NCBI GenBank assembly: GCA_017437165.1
Contig: JAFSBS010000376.1
Coordinates: forward strand, 1-5,235
Source of the DNA: Clostridia bacterium
Lineage (GTDB): Bacteria > Bacillota > Clostridia > Oscillospirales > Acutalibacteraceae
Direction: 5' to 3'
DNA length: 5,235 nucleotides
Numbering within the stretch: the stretch's first letter is position 1; each line of letters opens with the position of its first letter. A program made the translations under genes and the position numbers. The notes under the pieces were generated by a model. That model was not told the DNA's origin and ran no database searches. It worked only from the letters and a program-made list of their open reading frames with translations. Shown here one piece after another: positions 1-5,235 of the stretch.

Positions 1-1116
1 ATATCCATGAAGAAGGCTGATTTTTTTTGTAAAATCAATCAATACACTTGAACCATTTTCATTCGGAGTACCATCTGTGTTGCATCTGAAAATATTATTA
101 CATTTAAAACTCGGGTTTGAATATTCTTCAACAAAACACGTCAGTTTTTCATCTGTATATAAACCTCTGGAATCTATTACACGTATATTAAATGTTATAA
201 CTCCCGCATCAGGCAATTCAAATTCTGCAGTTGTCCCCTGTTTTTTTACATCACCAAGTGAGATATAACTTGAAAACATAGTTGCGCCAAATTTTCCTGA
301 AAATGACTTTATATTGACGGTTATAGTTGATTTGTTTTGAATTATTAAATTCAACGCATTCTCAACTTTGCTATTAGTACTGAAACTTATTTCATATTCG
401 GGTATAAATTCTTTGGTAGAAGGTATTGTTAATTTAATATTGCGGGTTGTTGAACCAATTAGTTCAGTTCCAATATACGTTTTCAAATTGAAACAAATAA
501 TACCTTGATTGGAATTTGGTAATTGATACGCCCACTCATTTGGGATAGATAAATCAATTTGTGTCGAACCCTTTTCTATATCTTCAGATAAACTGACACC
601 ATTCAAACTATAAGTAATTTCATGGTTAAATTCTGATGAAAACGGAGTAAGTGTCACAGAAACAGATTCGCCGCAATTAACATTGGATTTGTTTAAAGCA
701 AATGGAGTAATTCTAGGTATAGTAACACAAGTAAAATCACCTGAAACCACACCACCATCAAGTGATGTACCACTCATACTAAAGCTACCGGTGATTGCAA
801 TAGTTAATTTACCGCTTGTATCGTGCAAAACATCTCCCGTCCATTCACACAGAGTAACAACTGTACTATTTCGTGTATCAATTGTTAAATTGCGACTTGA
901 CTTCACCGCATCATTTATCGTTATTTTAGCAAAATTCTCGGATTTGTTGAGATTGTACGCAGAACTTGAATATCCATCATTTCGCTTTAGTTTTAATTTT
1001 ATCGTCAGTTTACTTGTATTATTTTTTACACTATGTGAGTTTTCATTGACTTCAACCCAAATATTATATTTGCTACCGGAACTACCACTACACTCACCAA
1101 AAATTTTAACTGCCAT
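1..1116 (-). CDS. DUF859-like phage fibre / receptor-binding protein, C-terminus cut by window edge
   Basis: The frame is open from the ATG at 1116 to the left edge (372 codons, no stop), so only the N-terminal part is present. Residues 1-132 form a beta-rich domain starting MAVKIFGECSGS and ending in a Gly/Ser/Thr-rich strand pattern, followed by the junction motif TIPRITPF (132-139). Residues about 140-230 contain SSEFNHEITYSLNG, a WAYQLP segment and a TYIGTELIGS segment. This is the layout I know from DUF859 proteins of Firmicutes phages. Residues 313-321 read VIDSRGLYT, and 344-355 read RCNTDGTPNENG, matching the family's Arg-Cys...Asp-Gly...Gly signature. Such proteins are thought to sit at the tail tip or fibre and bind the host surface; that role is inferred. 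An AGAGGTGAG ribosome binding site lies 8 bases before the ATG, inside the end of the upstream gene, which it overlaps by 11 bases. An ORF caller that requires a stop codon would miss this gene. Confidence 0.85.
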   Translation of the reverse strand, partial: MAVKIFGECSGSSGSKYNIWVEVNENSHSVKNNTSKLTIKLKLKRNDGYSSSAYNLNKSENFAKITINDAVKSSRNLTIDTRNSTVVTLCEWTGDVLHDTSGKLTIAITGSFSMSGTSLDGGVVSGDFTCVTIPRITPFALNKSNVNCGESVSVTLTPFSSEFNHEITYSLNGVSLSEDIEKGSTQIDLSIPNEWAYQLPNSNQGIICFNLKTYIGTELIGSTTRNIKLTIPSTKEFIPEYEISFSTNSKVENALNLIIQNKSTITVNIKSFSGKFGATMFSSYISLGDVKKQGTTAEFELPDAGVITFNIRVIDSRGLYTDEKLTCFVEEYSNPSFKCNNIFRCNTDGTPNENGSSVLIDFTKKISLLHGY

Positions 1117-2068
1117 CAGACCATCTCACCTCTAAACCATATTCACTTACATCAAAAATAAAATAACCATCATCAGAATTACCAATTTTCAGGTAGTCGG
1201 TAATTTCCGCCCGTGTTATATAAAGGTTGTTTTGTGAAATATACGCTACTTCTGTTTCACCTTGCATAAAGGAAAGTTTATTATTTGTAAATCTGGCTTT
1301 TATGTTACTACTGCTTCTACCTATTTCAATGCCATAAACACCTGTTTCAAGTTCTCCTCGTTTAATATAAGTATCCAGGGAGTAAACAAGTTCAGAAATC
1401 TGGTTTTCCAAATCAAGAATATTGTCATCAACTTTCAAAATTTTTTCTGAAAAAATCTCCGTTATATTTTGTGACGTTTGGGTTATTTGGGAAGAAACCA
1501 CTTCACTTAATTCCTCAACATCAGATTTTTTGGCAAACAAATCCTCGACTTGCGAAATTATTGCGCTTGACTGAATAGAAATATCTGCATTATTCTGAAT
1601 CTTATAATATTCAAATTCATTTACCGTTGACTCAATATTATTAGCATTCAATTTAATAGCATCACTATTCTCATTAATTGAAGCATTCGTTTTATTTTGA
1701 TATTCACCAAATTCAGATTTGGCAACAAAACTATTTTCTGCATTTAGTATTATTTCGTTTTCTGACCTTTTAATTTCTGTAGCGCAGTTTTCAAATATTT
1801 CATTCGCAGTAATAATTATTTTATTTTTTAAATCAGCAAATTTTTCAAGTGCCTCTTCTTTTAGATTATAAATTTCTGAAACATCTGTTTTTACATCATT
1901 TATTTCATTTTTTAGACCGGTCGAAAAATTAGAAATATCAAGGTTTCCCAACGCGTATGACAGCGTCTCATTCAATTCGTAAAGATAATTTTTTAATAAA
2001 TAAAACTTTTCGTCATCAGAATATTTGGTTGTAGAAATATTAGGAACTGATAAGTTTAAATCATACAC
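1106..2068 (-). CDS. Coiled-coil tail-tip / fibre protein (320 aa)
   Basis: Residues 1-48 form a conserved-looking head with the pattern YLYELNETLSYALGNLD (28-44). This resembles the N-terminus of clostridial prophage minor structural proteins, where it probably attaches the protein to the tail. Residues about 50-232 are rich in Glu, Asn, Ile, Lys and Ser with heptad-like spacing, and should form a long coiled-coil stalk. Residues about 240-318 form a compact beta cap (GVYGIEIGRSSS, LSFMQGETEVAYISQNNLYI, GYFIFDVSEYGLEVRW) seen at the end of many such proteins. There is no signal peptide, membrane segment or enzyme motif. The start is GTG at 2068: its G is the last base of the upstream TAG stop, an AAGGAAG site lies about 9 bases upstream, and the next in-frame Met is residue 268. 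The gene sits between nozzle and DUF859-like genes, which fits a fibre stalk or adaptor. The family assignment is from memory of sequence patterns; the role is inferred. Confidence 0.8.
   Translation of the reverse strand: MYDLNLSVPNISTTKYSDDEKFYLLKNYLYELNETLSYALGNLDISNFSTGLKNEINDVKTDVSEIYNLKEEALEKFADLKNKIIITANEIFENCATEIKRSENEIILNAENSFVAKSEFGEYQNKTNASINENSDAIKLNANNIESTVNEFEYYKIQNNADISIQSSAIISQVEDLFAKKSDVEELSEVVSSQITQTSQNITEIFSEKILKVDDNILDLENQISELVYSLDTYIKRGELETGVYGIEIGRSSSNIKARFTNNKLSFMQGETEVAYISQNNLYITRAEITDYLKIGNSDDGYFIFDVSEYGLEVRWSDGS
1125..1133 (-). promoter_or_regulatory. Ribosome binding site of the DUF859-like gene
   Basis: The minus strand reads AGAGGTGAG, 8 bases before the ATG at 1116. 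It lies inside the last codons of the coiled-coil gene. A nearer ATG at 1124 runs into a stop after two codons, so this site selects the ATG at 1116. Confidence 0.75.
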
Positions 2069-3828
2069 TATTTTTCACTTCCTTTTTCTATTTTTCTTGA
2101 AATACTAAAAATTTTAATTTCTCCCTTACCTTCTATTCTGATTTTTAAATGGTCACAACGAGGAGTTTGCAAAGATAAAGTCACCGACCCTGTTTTATTT
2201 ATTATAAATTCACCTTTTTTTATCCATTCACCATTTGAATTAAATTGAAAATAAATATTTAATTCTGAATTTTTTTCTCCGGTTAATCTGATATTTATAT
2301 TTGAATAATACTTTTTTTCCGGTAAATCCAATCCCCATAAACCGGTTTCTGCAAACCAATAAAAATCATCTTCAAGAAAATAACCTGATAATTCTCCGGA
2401 AAAATTTCCATATTTATTTATTGCATCTGCCAAATATAGTTTTTTTATCCCGTCTTTTTCTGAAATAAAATATAAATTACAATTATGTAAAGCAAATTCT
2501 TTTATATTTATTTTATCTTCTTTATGCCATATATTTTTTGATTCATCATAAACAAAAAGAATTCTTTCATTTTCTTTGTTTGTCATACAAATATAATACT
2601 TATTTTTTAAAGTACCTGCTACTGCATCAAAATAATAATCATTTCCAAAAAAATCAGAAATACTTATTGGTAAGCCACCATCATACATAACAATTCCATT
2701 AGGTGATTTATAATAAAGCGTTTCATTTACTGTAACAAGCGATTTTTCGCTACCTTTCTGCACACCTCGTATATAATTTGTATTAACCGTAAACGGTGGA
2801 TTAAATCCATAAATTTTATGTACACAATTTTCTTTAAAAAATAATACATAACCTTTATAACTTATAGCACCTGTAAACTCCCCATCCGTACCAACAGTTA
2901 CAGCATAGCTATCTGAAGCTATCCCCATAAAACAGTTCCAATTTTTCGGGTCACCTAATTTAGAGCAATAAATCTCATTATTTTTTGATGAGCAACCCCA
3001 GACCCTGTTTCCACTTTCACAATAAAAATCCATATCCGGTATTTTTCTTGAAATTTTAATTTTTGTTTTTTGTGAAAAACTTTCATTTAAAATACCGGGA
3101 ATAATTAAATAATCATCGCATTTATCCTGAATAATAAAAGTATTATTAAATTCATTTTTTTCACAACCTGATATTGATACCCCATCAAAAACATTAAATA
3201 ATTTTCCTATATTTAAAGCAGAAATTTTTATATAAGTTGAAATTATATTTATCCAATTTTCTGTATTTTCTGAATATTGTTTTAACACATTTGGTACAAC
3301 CGAAGTATCTAACCATAAATCATTATTTTGTGGTTTTTCAGGCGACGTTTTACCGAAAGAATATTTTTCATAAAGTGAACCGTCTGACCTGCATAATGAA
3401 AACGAAACCGTTGTTCCTTCAGAAGTTTCAAACTCTGCTTCAAGTGAGCCAAAATCTCTTAAGTTTTTTGTGTTAAGGTAAAATTTATCGGGGAAAACCA
3501 ACAGATAAGCACCTAATGATACAAATTTACGTTCTTCGCTTATATCAGGAAATGTTAAACCGGAAACTGCCAAACCGTTATAGTAAAGCATTCCGTTATT
3601 TATATAACCAATTGAAGATTTACTGAACAGACCATGAAGTCGTTTACCTGATACATTAAATATAGCTCTCCTGTTTCTCGGTGAAAAAACCGGTGAATAA
3701 TCACTACTTATATTTTCTTCGTCATAAAAACAATTTTCAGGAATTTTCAAATTTCTGTTATATCCTGAAAACTCAGAAATAATTTCCTCTGATTTGTTAA
3801 TGTAATTTATAGTTGGTTTAATCACCAT
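2068..3828 (-). CDS. Putative tail nozzle/hub protein, beta-propeller-like (586 aa)
   Basis: This large, beta-rich protein has no signal peptide, membrane helix or recognisable enzyme motif. Residues 50-125 hold short strand-turn repeats (RLHGLFSKSSIGYINNGMLY, FVSLGAYLLVFPDKFYLNT). Residues 160-202 carry a distinct module with NNDLWLDTS and VLKQYSENTENW. Residues 270-341 contain the most family-like stretch: NRVWGCS, NEIYCSKLGDPKNW, GTDGEFTGAISYKGYVLFFK and HKIYGFNPPF, a propeller-type pattern seen in tail proteins of Clostridia phages with N4-gp56 capsids. The end (558-586) is a beta domain closing with ISRKIEKGSEK. Its place directly after a small adaptor and before the fibre genes matches the position of the T7 gp12 nozzle or P22 gp10 plug; that equivalence is inference from order and fold type, not detected homology. 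The ATG at 3828 has AAAGGTGG 6 bases upstream and overlaps the adaptor gene by 11 bases. The DNA is very AT-rich. It contains 12 cysteines, six of them between residues 222 and 299. Confidence 0.72.
   Translation of the reverse strand: MVIKPTINYINKSEEIISEFSGYNRNLKIPENCFYDEENISSDYSPVFSPRNRRAIFNVSGKRLHGLFSKSSIGYINNGMLYYNGLAVSGLTFPDISEERKFVSLGAYLLVFPDKFYLNTKNLRDFGSLEAEFETSEGTTVSFSLCRSDGSLYEKYSFGKTSPEKPQNNDLWLDTSVVPNVLKQYSENTENWINIISTYIKISALNIGKLFNVFDGVSISGCEKNEFNNTFIIQDKCDDYLIIPGILNESFSQKTKIKISRKIPDMDFYCESGNRVWGCSSKNNEIYCSKLGDPKNWNCFMGIASDSYAVTVGTDGEFTGAISYKGYVLFFKENCVHKIYGFNPPFTVNTNYIRGVQKGSEKSLVTVNETLYYKSPNGIVMYDGGLPISISDFFGNDYYFDAVAGTLKNKYYICMTNKENERILFVYDESKNIWHKEDKINIKEFALHNCNLYFISEKDGIKKLYLADAINKYGNFSGELSGYFLEDDFYWFAETGLWGLDLPEKKYYSNINIRLTGEKNSELNIYFQFNSNGEWIKKGEFIINKTGSVTLSLQTPRCDHLKIRIEGKGEIKIFSISRKIEKGSEK
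2078..2084 (-). promoter_or_regulatory. Ribosome binding site supporting a GTG start
   Basis: The minus strand reads AAGGAAG, followed by TGAAAAATA and then GTG at 2068. The good spacing, and the lack of any in-frame ATG nearby, make GTG the likely start. The site lies within the last codons of the upstream gene. Confidence 0.7.
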
Positions 3829-4195
3829 TTAACCCCACCTTTAAAAAATTTTTATTTTTAATTTTAAAGTTACGGCTTATAAAATTACCCATTTCAAAAT
3901 ACAGATGATTATAAATCTTGGCAGAATTATTGTAGCGCTCTGTTTCACCTAAATAATAATCCGTTTTCATTTTCAGATATACAGAATAAATCTCGTCATA
4001 TTGTTCGGGTGCATTCAAAACAAATGAATCATCTTTTTCTTTTGAATAAAAATCAGTTTTCAAATCTACTCTATTTTTATTTAGTTCCCCTGCGATTTTT
4101 TTATCAAGTTCTGAAATCCAGAGTTTTATTGAATTTTTTGGAATATCATTTTGATTTTCTTCATTATAAATTTCTAAAACTTCAGAAACCGTCAT
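3818..4195 (-). CDS. Putative head-tail adaptor protein (125 aa)
   Basis: This is a small, charged, mostly helical protein. The N-terminal half (about 1-45, MTVSEVLEIYNEENQ then IKLWISELDKKIAGEL) suggests two helices. Residues about 64-110 carry the telling pattern APEQYDEIYSVYLKMKTDYY, then GETERYNNSAKIYNH and a final aromatic/Arg helix. Firmicutes phage adaptor-type proteins share the order Tyr-rich helix, Glu-x-x-Arg-Tyr-Asn, then a Phe/Tyr-rich helix. The role would be to bind the portal ring in the capsid and receive the tail, like T7 gp11; this rests on size, helical make-up and position between capsid and nozzle. The frame can be extended to a TTG at 4210 (adding MRWEF), but that TTG is part of the ribosome binding site TTGAGGTGGG, so the ATG at 4195 is preferred. 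The gap to the upstream stop is 11 bases; the 3' end overlaps the nozzle gene by 11 bases. Confidence 0.72.
   Translation of the reverse strand: MTVSEVLEIYNEENQNDIPKNSIKLWISELDKKIAGELNKNRVDLKTDFYSKEKDDSFVLNAPEQYDEIYSVYLKMKTDYYLGETERYNNSAKIYNHLYFEMGNFISRNFKIKNKNFLKVGLNGD
3835..3842 (-). promoter_or_regulatory. Ribosome binding site of the nozzle-like gene
   Basis: The minus strand reads AAAGGTGG, 6 bases before the ATG at 3828. It lies inside the end of the adaptor gene, so ribosomes finishing that gene can restart here. Confidence 0.75.
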
Positions 4196-4201
4196 AAACT
4201 C

Positions 4202-4208
4202 CCACCTC
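4202..4208 (-). promoter_or_regulatory. Ribosome binding site deciding the adaptor start
   Basis: The minus strand reads GAGGTGG, 6 bases before the ATG at 4195, and it overlaps the TGA stop of the upstream 70-residue gene (4207-4209). Its placement rules out the in-frame TTG at 4210 as the main start and suggests coupling to the upstream gene. Confidence 0.8.
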
Positions 4209-4419
4209 AAAGAGAAATATTTTTATCAATGTACTCAGCAGAAACAGCCGACATTTTTTCGCTGTTTTTTATCACTTCTGCGAACCTTTCAGGCACTTCT
4301 ACATTTTTCCCTGTCTGCACAAGTATTCTTTCGCCATTTACTGAAATAAAACGTTCTGTGTCATTTCTTGATTCTTTAGGTAAAAAAACTGTTACCATTT
4401 TTTCTTTATCTTTAGTCAT
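4207..4419 (-). CDS. Conserved-type small phage protein downstream of capsid (70 aa)
   Basis: The protein is short and soluble, with no membrane segment. Residues 1-14 (MTKDKEKMVTVFLP) lead into a strand pattern with FISVNGERILVQTGKNVEVP (24-43), then a helix FAEVIKNSEKM and a charged tail. The Val-Asn-Gly-Glu-Arg and Val-Glu-Val-Pro motifs recall small proteins I know directly after capsid genes in clostridial prophages. No function is established for them to my knowledge. A head role (capsid decoration, head completion or a chaperone) is possible from position alone. The start is the ATG at 4419, with AGGA 8 bases upstream; a second in-frame ATG at residue 8 has a poorer site. An inverted repeat ends 5 bases before that AGGA and could affect translation. 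The TGA stop overlaps the ribosome binding site of the adaptor gene. Confidence 0.72.
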   Translation of the reverse strand: MTKDKEKMVTVFLPKESRNDTERFISVNGERILVQTGKNVEVPERFAEVIKNSEKMSAVSAEYIDKNISL

Positions 4420-4436
4420 TATTAAAATCCTTTCTT

Positions 4437-4472
4437 ACACGATAGAAACTTACTAAAAATTTTCTATCGTGT
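4437..4472 (-). promoter_or_regulatory. Perfect 12-bp inverted repeat (hairpin) between capsid and 70-aa gene
   Basis: The arms 4437-4448 (acacgatagaaa) and 4461-4472 (tttctatcgtgt) pair perfectly around a 12-base loop. In the direction of the phage genes (minus) the stem is followed by TAAGAAAGGATTTT with no clean U-run, so it is not a textbook terminator for this operon. On the plus strand a run of five T (4472-4476) follows the stem, so it could stop antisense transcription. In the sense mRNA it could mark or protect the 3' end of the capsid message, be a processing site, act as a weak terminator, or limit access to the next ribosome binding site. The stem is seen directly; the role is open. 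Confidence 0.6.
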
Positions 4473-4500
4473 TTTTGTTATTTACATAGTGTTTTTATTA
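4469..4500. repeat. Short direct repeat in the capsid 3' gap
   Basis: The 12-mers gtgtttttgtta (4469-4480) and gtgtttttatta (4489-4500) differ by one base and start 20 bases apart; the first overlaps the right arm of the hairpin. In AT-rich DNA this may be chance. No function is assigned. Confidence 0.35.
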
Positions 4501-4513
4501 TACTTACTTATAA

Positions 4514-5235
4514 TCAGTTCGTTTTTGCACTACCGCTAAAAGTAGAACCGCTTTCAATTCTGATTAAGTATTCCTCAACAAGTCTTTTAGCCGTTTTAAG
4601 ACCTTTCCAACCAATTGAACTTCTTTGGTTAAGCGGGTCATTACCATAACTTTTTTGTTTAACAATGTGTTCAACACCGCCACCTGTAACACTTGTTACA
4701 CCGTAAGCATCAGCCCCAAGAATAAGAGTTGCGAAAACTGCAGAACCATCTTTACCCTCCTGCCAGATTTTTGCTTCAGTACTCTCAACAAAACGAACAC
4801 CACCGAGAGAACCTATTTCACCATTCAGCATATTCTCCGGAGTAGTGTATTTCTGCACCTCCATCCACTGATTACCTGCTTCTTGCATAAGGTCGTATGC
4901 AACATAAGGGTGGATAATTCCGACATAGTAACCATCGATTTTCGGTGCATTCATAGCCTTTAATTCTGCAGCCGCTTTAAAAACATCTTTTACTCTCAAA
5001 AGCGCTGTTTTGTCAAGTTCACTTCTTGAAGTAATCGTTGTTTCCGTACCATCTGATACTTTAGGGCAATACATAACATTTGTACCACCTACAAGTTCAT
5101 TTCTTACTATAGTATCCAGAGTAAGGCCTGCCTGAGACGCAAGTTGCTTTGTTGATTCAACAATTGTATTATAAACCGCAGTAATTTCAAGTAAATCTGT
5201 CTGCTCGATGTAATCACCATATTGTTCAACAGTAG
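4514..5235 (-). CDS. Major capsid protein, N4-gp56 family, N-terminus cut by window edge
   Basis: The frame is open to the right edge (239 complete residues plus stop), so the start codon lies outside; the ATG at 5074 is an internal Met. The visible N-terminal part reads QYGDYIEQTDLLEIT, then ASQAGLTLDTIVRNEL and GGTNVMY, the hallmark stretch of N4-gp56-type capsid proteins. Later family landmarks are IIHPYVAYDLM, NGEIGSLGGVRFVEST, LILGADAYGVTSV, NDPLNQRSSIGWKG and the final YLIRIESGST. The protein should have the HK97 fold and build the icosahedral shell. Family members are roughly 300 residues, so perhaps 50-80 residues are missing. Base composition is clearly less AT-rich than in the nozzle gene downstream. 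The stop is TGA, followed by a 94-base gap with the hairpin. Confidence 0.93.
   Translation of the reverse strand, partial: TVEQYGDYIEQTDLLEITAVYNTIVESTKQLASQAGLTLDTIVRNELVGGTNVMYCPKVSDGTETTITSRSELDKTALLRVKDVFKAAAELKAMNAPKIDGYYVGIIHPYVAYDLMQEAGNQWMEVQKYTTPENMLNGEIGSLGGVRFVESTEAKIWQEGKDGSAVFATLILGADAYGVTSVTGGGVEHIVKQKSYGNDPLNQRSSIGWKGLKTAKRLVEEYLIRIESGSTFSGSAKTN

Noticed and set aside
77..268. Short plus-strand frames (also at 1262-1450, 3237-3476, 4009-4197 and 4229-4456)
   Set aside because: All lie opposite well-supported minus-strand genes and encode low-complexity Phe/Leu/Ser-rich products, as expected from the complement of AT-rich coding DNA.
683..1135. Plus-strand open frame of 150 codons
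   Set aside because: It lies opposite the DUF859-like gene, whose frame shows clear family motifs, has no good ribosome binding site that I can see, and its translation looks like reverse-complement noise (Leu/Ser/Phe-rich).
4196..4210. TTG start at 4210 for the adaptor protein, giving 130 residues
   Set aside because: The TTG and the following AGGTGGG form the ribosome binding site for the ATG at 4195, so the five extra residues are unlikely to be translated.
4437..4476. Classical intrinsic terminator for the phage operon
   Set aside because: The stem is good, but the T-run follows it on the plus strand; on the coding strand it is followed by TAAGAAAGG, and the next gene clearly belongs to the same module.
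4497..4502. TATAAT on the minus strand just after the capsid stop, as a -10 promoter box
   Set aside because: The hexamer is perfect, but the sequence 17 bases upstream (AAAACG) is not a -35 box, and such hexamers arise by chance in this AT-rich DNA. A promoter for the downstream genes cannot be excluded, but it is not supported.
4625..4963. Plus-strand open frame of 112 codons opposite the capsid gene
   Set aside because: The minus strand here encodes highly recognisable N4-gp56 capsid motifs; the plus-strand product is Thr/Phe/Cys-rich with no recognisable pattern.
4514..5074. ATG at 5074 as the start of a 186-residue protein
   Set aside because: The frame stays open to the window edge and the upstream residues carry conserved capsid motifs (QYGDYIEQTDLL, AGLTLDTIVR), so this ATG is internal.

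Overview
The window looks like part of the virion-structure operon of a phage or prophage of a low-GC Firmicute, most likely a clostridial or gut-associated host. The reasons are the AT-rich DNA, strong GAGGTGG/AAGGAAG-type ribosome binding sites, tightly packed genes all on the minus strand, and phage protein families that are common in Clostridia prophages. Stop codons of all three types (TGA, TAA, TAG) are used normally, so there is no sign of recoding.

Transcription runs right to left. (1) 5235-4514: C-terminal part of an N4-gp56-type major capsid protein, with its N-terminus beyond the right edge. (2) 4513-4420: the only real intergenic gap, holding a perfect 12-bp inverted repeat. (3) 4419-4207: a 70-residue conserved small protein of unknown role. 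(4) 4195-3818: a 125-residue helical protein, probably the head-tail adaptor. (5) 3828-2068: a 586-residue beta-rich protein, probably a propeller-type tail nozzle or hub. (6) 2068-1106: a 320-residue coiled-coil fibre or tail-tip protein with a GTG start. (7) 1116-1: a DUF859-like fibre or receptor-binding protein, open for 372 codons and cut off by the left edge.

The genes read as an assembly line: capsid shell, small head-associated protein, adaptor on the portal, nozzle closing the tail, then fibre proteins facing the host cell. No major tail tube, tape measure or tail chaperone gene lies between adaptor and nozzle. That suggests a short-tailed (podovirus-like) particle, although the two distal proteins belong to families better known from long-tailed Firmicutes phages. 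From the adaptor onward the genes overlap by 1 to 11 bases, which suggests translational coupling. The sequence supports a structural module of a known general kind. The most unusual points are the hairpin after the capsid gene, the module inserted in the nozzle protein, and the mix of short-tail and long-tail parts. I see no defence system, RNA gene, CRISPR array, insertion sequence or integrase.
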